Notes: a model not told the origin generated them from the letters alone. Shown: positions 1 to 12,465, counted from the first letter of the stretch. The stretch is 64,000 bases of DNA from Xiphophorus maculatus (GCF_002775205.1 NC_036447.1:8234501-8298500), one strand, 5' to 3'. Numbers and translations: made by a program.

Positions 1-225
1 AAAAATTTCCCATTATGATATGGGACATGTCCTGCTAAAGATGCAAGGACCAGCAGTATAAAACATACATGCATGTTGACTTCAGTCGAAGGCAGTCGAA
101 GGCAGAAGAAACCAACTGCAGATTTCAGTCTGACAATATTTCATGTTCATCAAATATATCAGATGAATGCATCAATGCTTTCCACGCTGCTCTAATCATC
201 AAATAATCAAAACTGAGGATGTATG

Positions 226-1531
226 TTTGTATATTATAAACAATAAATCAATTAATCGTACGATAAATTAAAACTATCAACCTCATTTCAATTATCGGCA
301 TTATCGTCTCTTCCGGTCTTTTTCTCTTTCTGTTAATGACACCGAATGAAAAAAGGGCTCTGCTCCGGTGCTCTCCGCTGACCCTCCCTTCCTCATTTCC
401 TCAGTGTAAAGCCCAGCGCACACGACACCATCTTAGAGCTGTCGGCCCATTTTTAAAACCTGACAGACCACACACTAGCCGACAGAAATCCTAGGTATAA
501 CGATTCAATCGGGTTCGATCCTGCCATGTGGTTTCCAACAATGGGCACAAAATAATGGCTACAAGTCCAGTGAACTAATTTTAAAACCAGGCATTAATCA
601 ATGCTTTACTACAATCTACCTGCAATGCATGTGGCTAGTGTCAGCGTAAAGTCCTGACTGAATGAAAATCATTAGAACCTATTTATGTCACGTTAACGAA
701 GAACAGCTGAAAAGTTACCGGGTTTATCAACTGCGGTAGCAATTTCGCTCCAACTCCTCCTCTTGTCATTTCTATATTCTTTGCATGTTGAATAAACATT
801 AATATTGTTTCCAATATCATCTCCAATGTCAGCTGGACTTCGGTTGCGCCGTGTCAGCTGTTTGGGATTCCCCTCCGTAATTTACCCTCAGAAAGTGCGC
901 AGGAGAATCCGCGCTTTCTGATTGGCTACCTGTCACATTCAACAGGTTGCCTTAAGCTCCCAGTCCTGATTTGTGTCGGAGCGGCAACGATGATCTACCG
1001 TAACACACCACACACTACAGGATGATCGGTTATGAAATCGTAAACAACAATCTTAGAAAGACCAACCTTCTAAGATTGTCGTAAGGGGAAAAATAGGGGC
1101 AAAAAACCGTGTAGTGTGAATTATTGCATCAGGTAGTTGATGTGCCCATCTTCTCTATTTAAATCTAATTATTATTGAAGGGCAACATAATATACAGACT
1201 TCATAATCTGCACTCTTTTGGTTGAATGCAGTATTTATTTCCACTTTGGTTTTATGTTGTTTAGTTATTATTCTAGTACATTTTTGTTAATGGAGACTGA
1301 GAATATATTTTATTATCGTTTTTGGTTGTTTTGTTTATTTTGTTTATCAGTTCCAGTGTTTAGTGTTCTTTTGAAAATAAAGTGTATCTAACTTTGGCAA
1401 GAAATCGCATGCATTATTACATCATTTCCATTAAATCTGTGTAAAAAGCTCTTCAAACAATATTATTGTTTATCGCAATAATTTTTGAGACAATTAATCG
1501 TTCAGCAAAATTTGTTATCGTGACAGGCCTA
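226..1531 (+). repeat. Dispersed repeat R1, copy 1, interrupted
   Basis: Left part (about 231-330) has AATCAATTAATCGTACGATAA and the right part (about 1160-1531) has the R1 body and its end CAGCAAAATTTGTTATCG then TGACAGGCCTA. R1 copies elsewhere are about 400 bp, so some 850 bp between 340 and 1160 look like a later insertion carrying CACACACTAGCC / CCGTGTAGTGTG ends. R1 ends in inverted AGGCCTGTCA termini; class not determined. Confidence 0.5.
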
Positions 1532-4239
1532 ACTGAGGATGCTATACAGTATTGTCCTTTATTTAATCAGGTAAACCCCGTTGAGATCTAGATCTCATTT
1601 TCAAGAGGGACCTGAAACAAACTTCACTCCCCGTCGATGATGTGCTGCAACCCTCAGACGTGTCAAGTGTTTTTCACACCTTGCAGCAGTGGTCATCATC
1701 ATTTAGGAACCAAGCATAGGTGTTCAAACGTCTAAAAAAAAAAAAAAAGGGCCACATTTACCAGAAACTGATTGATGCATTCACAATCTCTCATATTGAC
1801 TCTCTGATGCACTCTATCAATATTAACAATGCATCTTGACTTATTTAGCAACTCCTGTGCATTCTTCTCAGTCCTGTTCTGTTTGCTTTCACATACTGAC
1901 TGCCATCACATTCCTGTTTAGTTTTACTCTACACCTTCCACAAACATTCAGCTCTGTGTAAGACTGTGCAAGTTTTAGCAATAATATTTAGCTGAAAAGC
2001 TCACGCTGGAATGTGTGAGGCAACCTCACAAGTTTAGAAAGACTTGCATTTGATATTATCAAGAAAATCAAGAGTCATGGTGTTCTGTATTACCACAGTT
2101 ATTGGGGATATTAATTGATAAAAACAGAGCTTAAATTATTTTCTAATTCAAGAGGAAGGTTTTAAAAATTGTCTGGTCTTAAATTTTTTGTTTTCATGTT
2201 CAGATTTTGTTCTTTCTCTGCATGCAAATCCTCTTCTCGCTATTTTGAAAATTATTTCCACTCTCTCTCAACTGAAAGGGCATCGTTGCCTAGCAACCGT
2301 TCCGGCCAATAGAATGACCGTGTTCCTCAGGGCGGAGCCAATCTCCTTTGGGGTGCGCTTGTTTCTTTCTAGTGGGTGTGCCTGTGTGGCTACAATAGAA
2401 AGCTGCATCGCCTCTTCTGGCTCTCCCCACTGGATATATTGAAAACAACTTCAGCTTTTTTTATCCGTTCTACAATTATCAAAAAGAATAATCATTTGTT
2501 TTTGTCAATTTAAGTGTTTTCCAGTCTGGTTAAACTTAGAGAAGAAGAAATAAATGCAAAAGTGACAGGTGCTCTGTGCTGTCTCCGTCTCTATTCAACC
2601 AAGCGCATCTTAAACTGCTGATACTCATTTTGATTTTTTAGGTTTGATTTTGCTATTGAGGAATAAACTTTTGAATATAGAAGACATTGGAAAGAATGTT
2701 TTAACGCAGCACCGACAAAGCCAGTTAAAAAAGATCTAATTTATTTTCTCTAGGTTTAAATATATTTTTTACATCTAACAAATGAGCTGATATCCATATT
2801 AGTTACATACAGGTGCTGCATAAGCTAAGATTGTCAGTATGTTCAGAATGTGTTCTTCTGGGATTTTAAGGAAATAAAGTAAATAAACAGAAAAACAGAT
2901 ATAAAGTTACAAAAACGGAATATAGAAAGCACAACTTGCACTAAAGCATTTTATTGATGGACTTTGGAGTAAAAATTATTGTAAAATGGCAAATGTTTGA
3001 TTAATTTGATCATCTATGTTCACACAAACGTAGTTCAATCCCAAAGGTTGTTGCATGACTGAAAAATTGGCTCAAAATGGGCCAAAAATCATAGCATATA
3101 CTCGTCATATACTCATATAAACGGCCAGTTTGTGTTCTTTTGAGCTTCTACTATTGTAATTGTAATGATATGGTGAATGTGGGAATGTTGGCAATCTTTT
3201 GGAAAACTTTAGATTAAGATTAGATTTGACTTACATGGGAAATACGCATAGAGAGAAGCTGTTTATATCTAACAATACTCCAAATGCTAATATGAGAGGC
3301 CAGCTAAAATATCTATGGCTTAAGAATAACTTTTAAATCCAACTTTCCTGTAAACTGTCCTGACACACACATGCATACATGCAGCAACACCGCCCGCACT
3401 CATAATATGAATAATTAATGACAATTCACCACAGAAAGGCTTTTTAAAGGCTTAGATCAGATTTTCGGGGGTCAGAATAGTGGGAAGAATCGACAGACGA
3501 TGGCTCCAGTGGTAGCAGGAGAGAGTTTTATAGTCGTTTTTTTTCTTTTACTGTTAAAGAAAAATAAAAGGATGTGGATAAATTACAAGCTAACATAGCC
3601 ATCAGACAAGCAAATCACTTTCAATATTTGATAATAGTGAGTGTTATAATTATGTGGCTCAAAATATGACTAAAAATTATGTTATTGACCTACTTGCCTT
3701 TATAGGATATAGTCCAAAGTTTGAGTCATTTTATTTCTGTTTATTTATATATCCAAGTTGCACTTTGGTTGTTGCTGTGGGCGAACACAGATCATTACTG
3801 AGACTTTTATGGATTTGGAGAAATGACAGCCTGTCACAAAACCTGAGAGTTTAATCAGGAAAGAGCGGTTCTTCTATTCAGAAAACACCAATCAACTTAA
3901 AACTGGTGACAGAGAAAATGATTCATGTGACTAACGAAGCATGGTGCTGTTGCCCACAGATTTAACCTTTTCAGTTTGATAAAACGGGATCGATCCATAA
4001 ACTCTTAGCAGCACTACGAGACTTTATTAATTTTATGCAAAATCAAATGATATCTGTCTGCTACAGGTAAGTGACATATTTAAAATAACTTCATAGAAAG
4101 TGTTGAAGAAATTGTACATATTATTATCAAACATTTGCTATTTTATACTTCACATTACTTTTATTGTTTCCTTTACCATAAACATTAATGATGTTGTTGT
4201 GTTTGAATTGCTTTAATTCTGTTTCTGAGTTTATTTCAA
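1532..4239. other. Gene-free stretch
   Basis: AT-rich sequence with scattered stops in all frames and no exon, RNA gene or clear repeat border that I can name, except the X-box/CCAAT cluster at 2285-2342. The open frames here (for example 2188-2442) show no family resemblance. Confidence 0.6.
2285..2342. promoter_or_regulatory. X-box plus two CCAAT boxes
   Basis: GTTGCCTAGCAAC at 2285-2297 is a near-perfect RFX X-box. CCAAT boxes follow at 2306-2310 and 2338-2342 with a GC-box-like GGGCGGAGC between (about 2330-2338). RFX plus NF-Y is a known promoter pairing, often of cilia genes. No first exon was recognised beside it. A similar GTTACCTAGCAAC sits inside a transposon near 58246, so a transposon origin is possible. 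Confidence 0.4.
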
Positions 4240-4638
4240 GGAGGCCACTGAAAGGAGAAGTGGAGATGAGGTCATTGCAGCAGGTGGCGGTTCCGGCCGG
4301 GTGCAACAGATAAACGCTTGGCTGGAACTTCCTGTCCTTAGATGCAAGGCCGAAGTGAAGATTGTATAGCTTGTTTAGATGATATGTGACCCTGACTCAC
4401 GCTGCAGCTGTGTGATTAATTTGCTTCTTCTTCTTTAGAGCTGCAGCGTACATGCAACCTAGGGAATGTGAGAAATAAAAAGAGAGGGTGCGGCAGAATG
4501 TGTTTTCAGAGAAGGTAGAGATTGTAACTGAAACACATCTCTGTCCGTTCTCCTCGCGAGTAAAGAGAATGAATCTAACTCTCCTTTGTCTTTCCTGTGT
4601 CTTGTATTTTGATTTTCTAGGTGATTCAAACCTGACAG
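4240..4638 (+). repeat. LTR-like segment, copy 1
   Basis: Shares with 49750-50175 the layout of a retroelement long terminal repeat end: an AATAAA-type signal (about 4474), a pyrimidine-rich CTCCTCGCGAGTAAA, a CTTTGTCTTTC tract and a terminal AACCTGACA. No internal retroelement genes are next to it, so it would be a solo or truncated LTR. Class and boundaries are uncertain. Confidence 0.35.
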
Positions 4639-4714
4639 AAAGTTAGTTTGAAAAACCCAAAGTATCCTTTTAACTTCTTACAATAAATAATTGATTTATC
4701 AATCATGAAATACA

Positions 4715-5098
4715 TATATGTGCCTGTCAAAATAAATCAATTAATTGCATTCAGTGCAATAATTTTCATTTGCATGATTTATCATTTTTCTTTTTCTCTT
4801 TCTTTCTACTGAAGACTGTGAGACAAAAGTTTTCATTTCAGCGCTTTGGTCTCAATTAGACATTTTTTTGAAGGACAATTTTGTTTAGAGAGTTTATAAT
4901 TAATTTTTTTTCTCGTTTCTGTTTTGTTTATTTATTTTGGATATTTAAAATGTCTTCCAGCTCCACTGTTAAATGTTCATTAGAATTTAAAGCTAACTGA
5001 TTTTTGATAATGTGTCTAATAACAACAATATCATCGTTTATCGCAATATCTTCTGGGACAATTTATCGTCCAGCAAAATTTGTTATTATTATAGGCCT
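4715..5098 (+). repeat. Dispersed repeat R1, copy 2
   Basis: About 385 bp from TGTGCCTGTCAAAATAAATC to CAGCAAAATTTGTTATTATT and AGGCCTA. It carries the conserved R1 body phrase ATGTCTTCCAGCTCCACTGT. Inverted GGCCTGTCA-type termini suggest a non-autonomous DNA transposon. Confidence 0.6.
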
Positions 5099-5744
5099 AG
5101 AAACACATAATTGTAAATTAGAACTTGTTCCGCACAAATAGTAAGCTGGACACAATGGATTATGTTAGATAAATATAGCAAGATATATATTTAATTTAAT
5201 GCAAAATAGAAAGTTTACAGAAAAAGTTATGGATTATTATAATTTGTGTTAGTGGGGTTTTATCTGTTCAAGTATGTCTGTCTAATAAGCTGAAAGATTT
5301 TACTGTGTCCATGAGTAAAACGGTAAATGTGACTGAAAATAGTCAAAGTTTCAAGTTGCTTTTCCTGTGTCTACTTTCCACCACAGCAGCAGTCACCGAT
5401 ACAAAATGACTCTCTGACAGAATACAAATATTTGTTTGTCTATTTGTTCATCTTTTTTTCTTCAAAAATTCAAATAATCCCAATAAACCCCCCCCTTGTC
5501 CAACAATCTTTCAGTGGGATCCCAATCTGTTAACGGTCGGCCAGCAGGGATGGAGTGAGAGAGAGCTGGACGGTCTGCAGGCCGGCAGCCAGATCGCTCC
5601 AAAAGCCAGAGAAGAAAAACGACCGTTTGACTGAAACGTCCAACCTTTCTAGGACAACCGTGTCAACACACGAGAAACTTCCTATGATTAAGTTTCACAT
5701 GATGGTTTGAACAGCAAGCTGGATGTAGAAAGTGAAAACAGATC

Positions 5745-5880
5745 TATAAAAGCAGCAGCTGAGGGAGAGTGAGCAGAGAGCAGAAGGCGCGGTGAGGAAG
5801 AGCAGCAGAGTGCAACAGCACTGCAAGCCGGTACTATTTCACAAACAAATCAAGTCTGAAACTGAAGGATCAATCATGGC
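5745..5880 (+). promoter_or_regulatory. Promoter-like patch with TATA box, no gene assigned
   Basis: TATAAAAG at 5745-5752 is followed at the usual 25-35 bp by purine-rich GAGAGTGAGCAGAGAGCAG and a GC-richer leader; the first ATG (5876) opens only five codons before a stop. A GT at 5830 (CCG|GTACTA) could end a non-coding first exon. No coding exon that could follow was recognised before acox1. It may belong to a plus-strand non-coding RNA, a lost gene, or a transposon. Confidence 0.35.
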
Positions 5881-6305
5881 GCAATGCAGATATTAACAAC
5901 AAATTCAAAGAAATTTTGAAAGACAATGTTTATTTTAATTATCTCTGTGGCTGACTCTGGAATACAGCTACACTAAAATTTCAACTTTTATAACAACAAA
6001 ACAAATTCTGCCTAACATAGAGAAGAAAAATGTAAACAAAAACACTCAGTAGATGTCCTGATAGTGCTTGGGATTCTTGTGTGTTTTTACGTCTGTTAGT
6101 TTGGTGAATACTCTTGTCCATGTCAGTCTCCTTTAAATTTAAATAAATCTGTGTCGCCATCTGCATTTTGGCTCTCCGCCTTCATCAATCATAACAGTAG
6201 AAGAGAATTCAGCGCCAATTGATAAATAACATATCATTAAAAAGTTTTACTGTATTGAAAAACTGCATACAAGATAACAATTATACCACTTTACAATAAG
6301 ACTCC
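5881..6305. other. Gene-free stretch
   Basis: AT-rich, no exon or named repeat recognised. Confidence 0.5.
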
Positions 6306-6313
6306 CCCTAATA

Positions 6314-6614
6314 CACTGGTTCCCAAAGATTTTCCCTATGGATTACAATAAAGTCCCCCCGCCCCAAAAAAAGAAAAAAAAAATCACCTGGGCACACACA
6401 TCGTTCAGCCAGACATAAAGCGATGCACATATTTTATTTCAAACTTCACTGAAGTTTATTTCACACTTCTGGTTGCAACAAAACACACTGCAAACCATCT
6501 TTACAGTGAAACACTTTTGTGTAACTGTTTTTTAACTGTTTTTTTGTTTTTAAATTCATCCGTACTGGTTCCCGCGCCCCGAATGCAATGGCACTGGGGG
6601 CGCGGGAACCACTG
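6314..6614. mobile_element. Non-autonomous hAT-type element with perfect 8-bp target duplication
   Basis: 301 bp with terminal inverted repeats CACTGGTTCCC and GGGAACCACTG (10 of 11 pairing), flanked on both sides by CCCTAATA (6306-6313 and 6615-6622). Eight-base duplications and these ends are the hAT signature. No transposase. The intact duplication suggests a fairly recent insertion. Confidence 0.85.
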
Positions 6615-6622
6615 CCCTAATA

Positions 6623-7473
6623 GATGGCTAATAAATAGTTTGTAGAGATGTTATTTACCTCTAAACATTTTATAAATCATTAATAACTGTTTATTATGCA
6701 TTAATTAGGGATGAGAAGGAGACAAAATCTACCAGTTTCTTGCCAATATATTTTACCCTGAGCTGTAATACTAAACATTTCAGACTACCTTGTAAGCACA
6801 ATAAGCATTTGTAAACTTACTTTTATACAGATGTAAAACTTTAAAAACATTTTGAAAGAAAGTTGTGGTGTGGAAACTAAATTAGAATCACCCCTCAATC
6901 ATGTTAATGTAACGCTGTTAAAGCTGGTAATCTAGGAGATTTATGTTTGTTGCATTCATCCTGAGCCGATCAGCTGTTTGATCAACCAATCAAACAGCAA
7001 ATATCACCTTATTATCCAAGTGCTGCTTCACTAAGGACAAAATGACAACATTGAATAATATGTGACATAAGCAGCTGCAAGTTGTAAAATGTAGAAGAGT
7101 TTATTTTATATATTTATGCATATCTTCATGCTTTGTATTTTAGTTTTACACCAAGAAGCTGTGGTATTCCGCCGTTAAAACTCCATTATTAAACCAGCCT
7201 GTGACAAGTTATGACATCCCACAGTAGAGGAAACGCAACAGCTTTCTGTCACCTACAAAACTACTGTGGAAAGTCATGAGTTACCTCTTGATGAATGAAT
7301 CACAAAGAAAACAACCTTCAAAGCAAAAACTGACGGCAAGTTTTAACAAAGAGCAACTCGATTTCTGCGTAATGCTCAACTCAAACAAAACTGGGAGTGC
7401 AGATTAATTCATACTGTGCTTAAGTTTCTAAGCAGCACCAGTGTTTCAAGGATGAAGTTTTGTCATCTTTATT
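6623..7473. other. Gene-free stretch
   Basis: No exon, RNA gene or repeat border recognised. Contains a local imperfect inverted pair around 6963-7005 (GCTGTTTGAT / ATCAAACAGC type) only. Confidence 0.5.
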
Positions 7474-8210
7474 TAGGGATGTCATGATAAATTGTCCCAG
7501 TAATCAACAGTAATAGTCAGAGGCTTCTTCGACTTTGTTGTAACACAGTCTGATACGGGAGACCTTTCCTGCCCACAGCCATCTACAATAACTGAATAAT
7601 TTTGTTTCAACAACTTTTAATTTTCTTTTGGGGTCAATTAAATATTTTTTAATTTAATTTGAATTCAATTATTGTGGTAAACAATAATGTTGTTTTATGA
7701 CAAATGTCAAGTAATATATTGATAGTGATATTGATTATTGCTGTGGCTCTTTGGTAGAGTAGTCGTCTTGCGATCGGAAGGTTGTAGGTTCGATTCCAGC
7801 TTCCTCCTGCCACATGCCGATGTGCCTCTGGGCAAGGCACTTAGCCCCAAATTGCGTATCGATGTATAAATGTGTGTTTGTGAGTGCGACTGGGTGGATG
7901 TGACCCTAGTGTTGCTGTTGCTCTACCATTTAGTTCCCTCACTATCAATACAGACCAATAAACTTTAATTTGGTGAAAACATTTAACACTGAAACTTGAA
8001 GACATTTTAAATATAAAAAAAAACTGCAATAACCAAAAATAATAAATAAGACAGAAATAAAAACCATACACAACTGGAACTATTAATATAATAGTTTATG
8101 ATGTCTCTATAAACAAATTCCTCCTAAAAAATATCAATAACCAGAATGGAAGCCATCGAGTTAATTTAATTTATCATGAGATTAATTGATTCATTGCAAC
8201 AGATTAATCT
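7474..8210 (-). repeat. Dispersed repeat R1, copy 3, split by a SINE
   Basis: Reverse-orientation R1: GATGTCATGATAAATTGTCC on the left, GAAGACATTTTAAAT in the middle and TTTATCATGAGATTAATTGA on the right. The SINE at about 7738-7930 interrupts it, so the SINE came later. Confidence 0.5.
7738..7930 (+). mobile_element. tRNA-derived SINE
   Basis: The head is tRNA-like: an A-box-like TGGCTCTTTGGTAGAG and a perfect B box GGTTCGATTCC at 7787-7797, the internal RNA polymerase III promoter. The body has the fish SINE phrases GGGCAAGGCACTTAGCCCC and GTGTGTTTGTGAGTG. The tRNA part lacks the pairing expected of a working tRNA 3' half, so this is not a tRNA gene. Confidence 0.8.
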
Positions 8211-8969
8211 ATAATACCAACTTTTCTTGAGTACTTTAACTCGTTACAGTTTAACAACTTCTAAGTTAAGAGAAACTAAATTTCAAGTTCATCTTTTTTC
8301 ACTGTTATTGACTGAATATTTTCCATCTTTCTCTTTATTTCAGTCTGTGACACTACAGTATTCAAACCCTTGATGACCGACATAAGATTGTAGGTGATAG
8401 GAATAAGTTCTGACTCAGCTGACCCGACTGAATTTGGTGCCAGCCTGTTTGTGTGCTCGGAGACGGAGCAGCAGAGGAAACCGCCTCCTCACACTCCAGT
8501 ATTTTTAGGCGATGCCTTTAAAGAGCCAATGTTGCAGATTTAAAACAAAACCGTCTCTTAGTTCAAACAAAGCGGATCCATGTGTTGCACAAAGTCAGAA
8601 TTCAGGTCCAAAAAGAACCAACAATCCAGTAAATGAGAAAAGCTGCACCTTTTTCCATGAATCTGCATGCCCAAACATGCGTCGCTGCATGCTGCTATAA
8701 CGGCCTTGATCCCAAGCCAAGAGTTCCTCTCAGTCCTTCACATCCCACCTACATAACTGCAGGGTGCGCTCACTCCGACATACACATCATGCATGTATGT
8801 CGCAATGTGTCACCCAAACTGCTAATCTGAGACATTCATGGCAGAAAGTCTTGTTAGCTAGCCCAGCTTGCATTGTGTTTCTCACTCACAGTCAGATACT
8901 GACAGCAGCGCCAGACAGAACACGAGTGGAGACGTTCTGTCCTCCAGGAACCGACGAGGAAAGAACAAC
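8211..8969. other. Gene-free stretch
   Basis: Overlapping open frames at 8512-9003 have no recognisable protein family. Nothing else named. Confidence 0.45.
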
Positions 8970-9374
8970 TCTGCACCAACTCCCTGCAGCTCAGAGACTT
9001 TAAGATGCTGCTTGTAGTTTATAAATCCCTGAGCGGCACAGCGCATTAAAGACCTGCTGCTGCTGTTTCAACCTTCCAGAACATCTCAGCTCTTCTGGTT
9101 CTGGTTCCCCAAACCCAAAATCAAACATGGCGAAGCAGCATTCAGCTTCCAGAAACAAACTACTTTAAATCTAGACTAAAAACCCAGTTTGTGTTTAGAG
9201 TTGCTTTTGAAACATAATCAATGAAACTTCAATCAACAATCTGATGTGTAACGACGGCAAAATGTAATGTTTCAATTATTGATTTTGTATTTTTGCCTCT
9301 TTATGATGTAAAGCACTTTGAAAATCCCTGTTGCTCAAATGTGCTATACAAATAAAATGTGATTGACTGATTGA
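8970..9374 (+). mobile_element. LINE 3' tail, 5'-truncated
   Basis: Ends with the non-LTR retrotransposon signature: GTAAAGCACTTTGAAAATCC, TTGCTCAAATGTGCTATACA then AATAAAATGTGATTGACTGATTGA (short TGATTGA-type tail). The part near 9013 reads TAGTTTATAAATCCCTGAG, matching the end of the reverse-transcriptase frame also seen near 25000. Related to the copies at 24600-25160 and 51420-51740. L2-like by recall. Confidence 0.75.
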
Positions 9375-9402
9375 AAACTTTCTCTAACTGTCTGTACCAC
9401 AT

Positions 9403-9475
9403 GTGTCAAACTCAAGGCCCGTGGGCCAAATCTGGCCCGCAGCAGCTTTTTATGTGGTCCTCTAGACTCCATCAA
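9403..9475 (+). repeat. Fragment of a GTGTCAAACTCAAGGCCC repeat
   Basis: GTGTCAAACTCAAGGCCC then GGGCCAAATCTGGCCCGC is a phrase shared by many fish transposon copies (probably hAT). Only one end is visible. Confidence 0.5.
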
Positions 9476-9874
9476 TTTCCTCCAGTTTTTCACTAATGAG
9501 CAAAATTCACACAAAATCTATATTTGTTCTGATTCTACTGCATTTTTCTCTCAAAATGATTCAAACACATTGGGTTTAAGTGAGTGCTGCCTCAGCTTTA
9601 CTTAATGTCAAGTTATAGTCTGTGATTGACGCAGCAAGTAATAAAAAGTCACTTTTAATATCATACAGTAGCACAAATATTGTAAAAAAATAAAATAAAA
9701 TAATTTCTAAATCAGCACCATAAAATCTGTGATTTTGGAAGCAGAAATTACAAAAATCATTCACAAAATCCTGGAGAGACTGATCAGCGTGGAAAGATTT
9801 AATTTTAAGAAACACTAATGGAATGCAAAAACAAACAGCTACTTATTAATATTTTAACAGTTCAATGGGTTTTA

Positions 9875-10012
9875 TTTATTGCCATGGAGACTAAAGGATT
9901 TTTCAAACATGCATGAAAGAATCAAAGCAACACTCCAGGTATGTTTTTCATGAAGGAATAAAATAAGATGAAAATCTCAAGAAGTCGATTTTACACGATC
10001 CTGTGCCTTTAA
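9875..10012 (-). repeat. Dispersed repeat R2, fragment
   Basis: Reverse-oriented piece with CATGCATGAAAGAATCAAAGC, CACTCCAGGTATGTTTTTCA and the end ACGATCCTGTGCCTTTAA, matching the 5' part of the R2 copy at 11410-11850. Confidence 0.5.
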
Positions 10013-11324
10013 TAGAAAATAAATGTTCTGTAGATGAAGTAAAAGTGAAACAGACTGGAATGAACATAATGCAAGTGGACGGGAAAATTACTAAGCACAA
10101 CCTGCCATTTTATTTACCGTTAGTAAAATGAAGTGTGTGTTGTGATGCTGCAGATTGCCGAGTGCTGCTCTATTGCCCTGATTTCAGATCCATTGGCTTA
10201 AAGAGCAAAGTGTTTGTTCATTTCACTTTGGGTAAATTGATAAAACATTTGCATGTTATAGACAATGAATATTTCCTTTTCTAAAGATACAACCAATACA
10301 AATAACTACATTTTTTCTAAGACGGACACAGACACAATAAGTGTACCATTTCTTTCTGAATGCGGTTGTCAGACAAAGAGTGTTTCAGGTTAAAACATGT
10401 CCAGGGCTTTAAATAACAACCACCTGACCACCTCTTTAAAAACAGGTTTAACCACAAAAAACATCCAGTTTCTGTACAAACCCGAAACATTGCTGGGAAC
10501 AACGCACAGCTAACAACACAGGCACAGCTCAACGCATCACAACATCTCTCAAAAGTTAATTACTTTCTTTGAAATATAACTCCAAAAGGAAAACTTTTAT
10601 TTTTAAACACAGAGCGATTTAGATGAGTCACAAAAGGTCACTGCTAAAGAAACTGGTTGTTGAGTTTCTGAGAAAGTCTGAATATTACGGAAGACCAAAT
10701 AAATAAATGTTCATAAGGAGCTGCGTGAAAGCACATTGGTGGAAAGTTAAGTGGAAGGATAAAGTGTGATACAAAATTATTGCTTTTAAAGCAATAGTTA
10801 GTCAATTCAAGGCATGGATGTTGTTCTCTACACGTTGTGATCAACGTAAAAGTCCCAACGTGGGATGACACGTTGAGGTCGAACACCAATGTTACCCTCT
10901 GGGAGGGTAAACCAGTGACCTCTGTGAACTCCACAGGAAATATTGGATTGCAGAATGAGTGTGATGTAGTAATTTGATGCAAAGCGAATACAGCGGCTGC
11001 AACACAGAGGAAAACAGCTGCATGATCAGAGCGACGCATTGCTCAACAATCTGATTCTGTCAGCAGGGTGACGATGTTGCACAACGACTTTCCTTGTTTT
11101 TAAACTGCACTGAATGCATTTGGACAGCATGAATGAGGAACATAAAGTTCAACCCCATGTGGAACATATCCTCAGGGGAAAATCTTCTTCTCGTTTTATT
11201 TTATTTATTTATTTATTTTGAACATGATAGTAGTATAAAATCATGCACAAGAACAAGGAATGCAAAAGACGCATATATACGTTTAAGCCACGCCCTTTTA
11301 CAGCAAATCAGCCTGAATAAGGAG
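10013..11324. other. Gene-free stretch
   Basis: Open frames at 10317-10532 and 10644-11039 (minus) show no family motifs and have no exon-like borders. Nothing named. Confidence 0.5.
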
Positions 11325-12465
11325 GAGTGGGCATAATTTATCGTAAATCATTTATCATGATAAACGTCTTATGATAAAACTTCAGATTTACCATCATGAT
11401 AAATTCCAGTTAATGATGTTTAAAGGGATAATATTGTGTAAAATCAACTTTCTTTGAGCTTTCCATCATGTTACAATGTTATCTCCTCTTCAAAAACATT
11501 CCTGGAGTGTTGGCTAGATTCTTTCATGCATATTTGAAAAATCTTTTAATCTCCTGTGGCAACAATTCAGCAGTGCAAAACGCCTGGTTGGACCAAGCCC
11601 CGCCTTCGAGTCACCCTCCCCTGCGACTCCCTCACTCAGCTCCTTCAGACTAGCCAGCAGCAATTAGCAAACACCTGGTGGGACTGCTGCACTCATTACA
11701 GGAGTTGCATCTCAGTGAAACCCTGGTAAAAATATTGTTAAAGGGTTAATAGAGGAGCCATGTTGTGGCGACTTCCAGAGGGAGGAGTTTTAGAGAGCAG
11801 GAGTTTTTAAAGAGACAGAGACCCAATTTTAAAGCGTTAAGTTACAAAGTCCATTTTCTGTCAAGTCATATTTGATATACATATCATTTTTATAACAACT
11901 TAAGTTAACATTTATTTAATTTAATTACAATTTTTTGATAATTACTGAGTCAGTAGGTAATACATTTCATTAAATTGAGATGAGGGGTGAGATTAAATAA
12001 GCGTTCACATATTCTAACTCCTTTTCAAACAAAAATGTAGTAATAAACAAATTATTTTGTTCTTTGTTATGTACACACATGTCCTTCTCTATCCTAAAAT
12101 CTGTTTTAAATAAATAAATACAGAACATAGATACTTGATTGTGCTATAAAATGACACAATGTGCCTGGAAAATAAACAATTTAGCCGTTTTAAATTCCCC
12201 AAAATTGTCCGTACCGTTGGGATTTTTCCTTTTGTCTTTTTCTCCAGTCTGTCGAATGAAAGCATAAATAAATACCAATAAAGTTTAACATATTAAACAC
12301 TGATACAGCTGGTGTTAAATAATATAAGTCACATGTTTTTCAAGACACTCACAGCCATATAGTTACCTAAAAAAGTAGTAATTTCTTACTCTTGTCACTT
12401 TCATCGTTATCACAATAGTGGCACAAAATATTGTGATAAAACTTTAAGTCCACATGTTGGAAGGA
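11325..12465 (+). repeat. Dispersed repeat R3, copy 1, with R2 nested inside
   Basis: Begins GGAGTGGGCATAATTTATCG and ends near AATATTGTGATAAAAC, with the inner phrase CATATAGTTACCTAAAAAAG, all shared with the bordered copy at 37091-37845. An R2 element (about 11410-11850) sits inside it. Confidence 0.5.
11410..11850 (+). repeat. Dispersed repeat R2, copy nested in R3
   Basis: From TTTAAAGGGATAATATTGTG to GAGACAGAGACCCAATTTTA. TTTAAAG occurs at both edges, which may be the target duplication. Conserved core CTCAGCTCCTTCAGACTAGC then CAGCAGCAATTAGCAAACAC recurs in reverse at 30490-30905 and 13330-13560. Confidence 0.55.

Noticed and set aside
7738..7812. Possible tRNA gene, because of a perfect B box
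   Set aside because: The sequence continues into a fish SINE body and the tRNA arms do not pair properly; it is a SINE head.
10644..11039. 131-codon minus-strand open frame with a hydrophobic start
   Set aside because: No homology recognised, no exon borders, and an ordinary length for chance in this amount of sequence.
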